From Eikenella corrodens (lineage in GTDB: Bacteria > Pseudomonadota > Gammaproteobacteria > Burkholderiales > Neisseriaceae), in contig NZ_CP034670.1 in NCBI RefSeq assembly GCF_003990355.1, forward strand, positions 2,394,479 to 2,458,478: DNA of 64,000 bases, given 5' to 3'. Below are positions 62,848 to 64,000 of this stretch, piece after piece. Made by a program: the position numbers and the translations under genes. Position 1 is the first letter of the stretch. Every line of letters begins with the position of its first letter. The notes below the pieces were generated by a model that was given only the letters and a program-made list of their open reading frames with translations, was not told the DNA's origin and searched no databases.

Positions 62848-64000
62848 CTATCCGCCCAACACTACTTCAGCCGTTGCACCCACCACCGTCAAAGGCAGGG
62901 GCTGGGTTTGGCGTACAAACACCTGACCGCCGTCATCCCAAGTCGGCTGTATCACCACTTCAATATCGCCGCTGCGCAGGGCAGGCGGTTGGCCGTAAGG
63001 CTCGTCGCGCCGCTGCTTGGCTTCGGTCAGCTTGTCGGCAGTTGGCCCTACCCAAATGCCGGATGAACGCCATACCCGCAGCAGTACCTTGTTCACGTTC
63101 TTTTTGCGCCCTTGCCCGAAAGCACTATCAATCTGCGCCGCCACCGGTAGGGTTTGCATATCGCTCACTATCGGCAGGCCGATGTGTACCGTCTTGGCCT
63201 TTACCGGCAGCCCGATCTTCCCACCACGCACCAGCGTTTCCGGCAGCACTGCACCGTCCGCCAGTATCGCCACCGCCTCACCTTCCAAGTGCTCCAGCCC
63301 CTGAATTTCGTTTACCGCCGCGCCGGAGTAGCTCAAGCCGCAATCTACGAAAAACGCCTCTTCCTGCCGGGCAAAGGCACGGCTCTCCAGCCGCTCGATA
63401 AAGCGTTGTGTGCCGCCCGCCAGCTTGCGCTGTACCACGCAATACAGCACATCTTCTGCGCCCTCAGCCACCACCGTGCAACTTTCAAATTTCCCTTTGT
63501 GGGTATCGTGCCGATGCCAGGCGCCGATTTGCTGTTCAGGAATATAGGTATTGCCCAACAGTTCGCCGGATGAAGACACAAACCACACCACCGGAATAGG
63601 GGCCTTGCTGTAGGTCATATCCGCAATCTCGAAGCCATCAAACAGATGCGGGCTGCGTAGCGACAAGTCGCCGCTCACATAGCCGCCGGCCTGCCATGAA
63701 TACGCCATTTCACGCACATGCCCGCCACGGGCCGCGCAGTAAATCAGGGTCGAATTCACCACCACCGGCTGTACGTTGGAAGCGCCGATATAGGAATGCG
63801 GGGCTACCGATACAGAAGACGGGGTAAGTGCTTCAGAGTTCACCGTCTCCATACGCCATTCCGCCGATGAAGTCAGCAAGATCAGCTTATTCAGCGGCAC
63901 GATGTGGCGGATGGTATTGGCTTCCCGCGCGGCTACACGAAAGGCAATGCGGTCATCTTCGCGGGTTGGAATGGAATACGACATATTGCTTTCTGTGCCG
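62848..64000 (-). CDS. Phage tail/stabilisation protein, partial
   Basis: The frame stays open to the window edge; the in-window Met at 63982-63984 is preceded in frame by GTESN, so the real start lies beyond 64000. At least 383 residues are visible. Features: NVQPVVVNSTLIYCAARGGH, REMAYSWQAGGYVSGDLSLR, SPHLFDGFEIADMTYSKAPI, VVWFVSSSGELLGNTYIPEQ, QIGAWHRHDTHKG, a beta-rich chain as in podoviral tail tubular/stabilisation proteins (T7 gp12 counterpart, P22-like neighbours). The last part LPLTVVGATAEVVLGG is beta. It is the first of three virion genes in this order. Confidence 0.8.
   Translation of the reverse strand, partial: GTESNMSYSIPTREDDRIAFRVAAREANTIRHIVPLNKLILLTSSAEWRMETVNSEALTPSSVSVAPHSYIGASNVQPVVVNSTLIYCAARGGHVREMAYSWQAGGYVSGDLSLRSPHLFDGFEIADMTYSKAPIPVVWFVSSSGELLGNTYIPEQQIGAWHRHDTHKGKFESCTVVAEGAEDVLYCVVQRKLAGGTQRFIERLESRAFARQEEAFFVDCGLSYSGAAVNEIQGLEHLEGEAVAILADGAVLPETLVRGGKIGLPVKAKTVHIGLPIVSDMQTLPVAAQIDSAFGQGRKKNVNKVLLRVWRSSGIWVGPTADKLTEAKQRRDEPYGQPPALRSGDIEVVIQPTWDDGGQVFVRQTQPLPLTVVGATAEVVLGG

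Larger units (their letters stand above)
47762..64000 (-). mobile_element. Prophage, late region of podovirus-like type, open at the right edge
   Basis: Read leftward the genes are: tail/stabilisation, small virion protein, lytic virion protein, giant ejection protein, tail fibre, fibre assembly, amidase, two holin-like proteins, endolysin, spanins. This order, and the three consecutive internal-virion-type genes, suggest a podovirus. Gene ends overlap as ATGA at several joints. Uptake words fall to about four in 16 kb. Capsid, replication and integration genes must lie beyond 64000. Confidence 0.85.

Overview
The window looks like a chromosome segment of an Eikenella-type member of the Neisseriaceae. 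The main evidence is a 12-base DNA-uptake word, AGGCTACCTGAA (reverse TTCAGGTAGCCT), present dozens of times in the first 47.7 kb. This is the dialect known for Eikenella; Neisseria uses GCCGTCTGAA and Kingella AGGCAGCCTGAA. Gene content agrees: a pilF-pilG-pilD-coaE-zapD-yacG block in neisserial order, and five 104-106 bp repeats with the TATAGTGGATTAA ends of neisserial Correia elements. Identification is from motif recognition only; no database search was possible.

Layout. 1-9 kb: a secreted protein, a YciO/YrdC-type protein, glnE, metF, a secreted PPC-like protein, ilvC, a small membrane protein and ybaK between two 96-bp inverted repeats. 9-22 kb: mfd with a ~260-residue repeat-derived insertion, an AT-rich HNH nuclease, a DUF1294 membrane protein, tag, ridA, apaH, a lipoprotein, fumC, tRNA-Asp, tRNA-Val and recJ. 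22-29 kb: type IV pilus genes run into coaE, zapD, yacG and rlmD. 29-37 kb: an IS30-family insertion sequence, trmA, an AT-rich acyltransferase, ppk1, a Gly/Tyr-rich secreted protein and a frameshifted gene. 37-41 kb: small lipoproteins, a GNAT enzyme, membrane proteins and a Bcr/CflA transporter. 41-47.7 kb: the Hsp70 hscC, a 1077-residue membrane J-domain protein with duplicated helical repeats, and an endonuclease/exonuclease/phosphatase-fold protein.

47.8-64 kb is the late end of a prophage with podovirus-like gene order, open at the right edge. Reading leftward it encodes a tail/stabilisation protein (cut by the window edge), a small virion protein, a virion protein with a peptidoglycan-lytic domain, a 2397-residue polyvalent ejection protein (PBECR-type nuclease, zincin and ADP-ribosyltransferase-like regions), a tail fibre, a fibre assembly protein, a papain-like amidase, two holin-like proteins, an endolysin and nested Rz/Rz1 spanins. 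Uptake words almost vanish here. Between the spanins and the endolysin, on the opposite strand, sits a self-contained unit with its own near-consensus promoter, repeated operator-like sites, a HicA-like 75-residue protein, a 146-residue HTH protein and a terminator.

The uptake word shapes the chromosomal part. Inverted pairs of it end most transcription units. Single copies lie in reading frames, where they encode a few recurrent peptides (FSGSL, FQVA, GYLK, RLPEN). The most interesting items are the phage polyvalent protein, the phage-borne two-gene cassette, the HscC/giant-J-protein pair and the expanded mfd.
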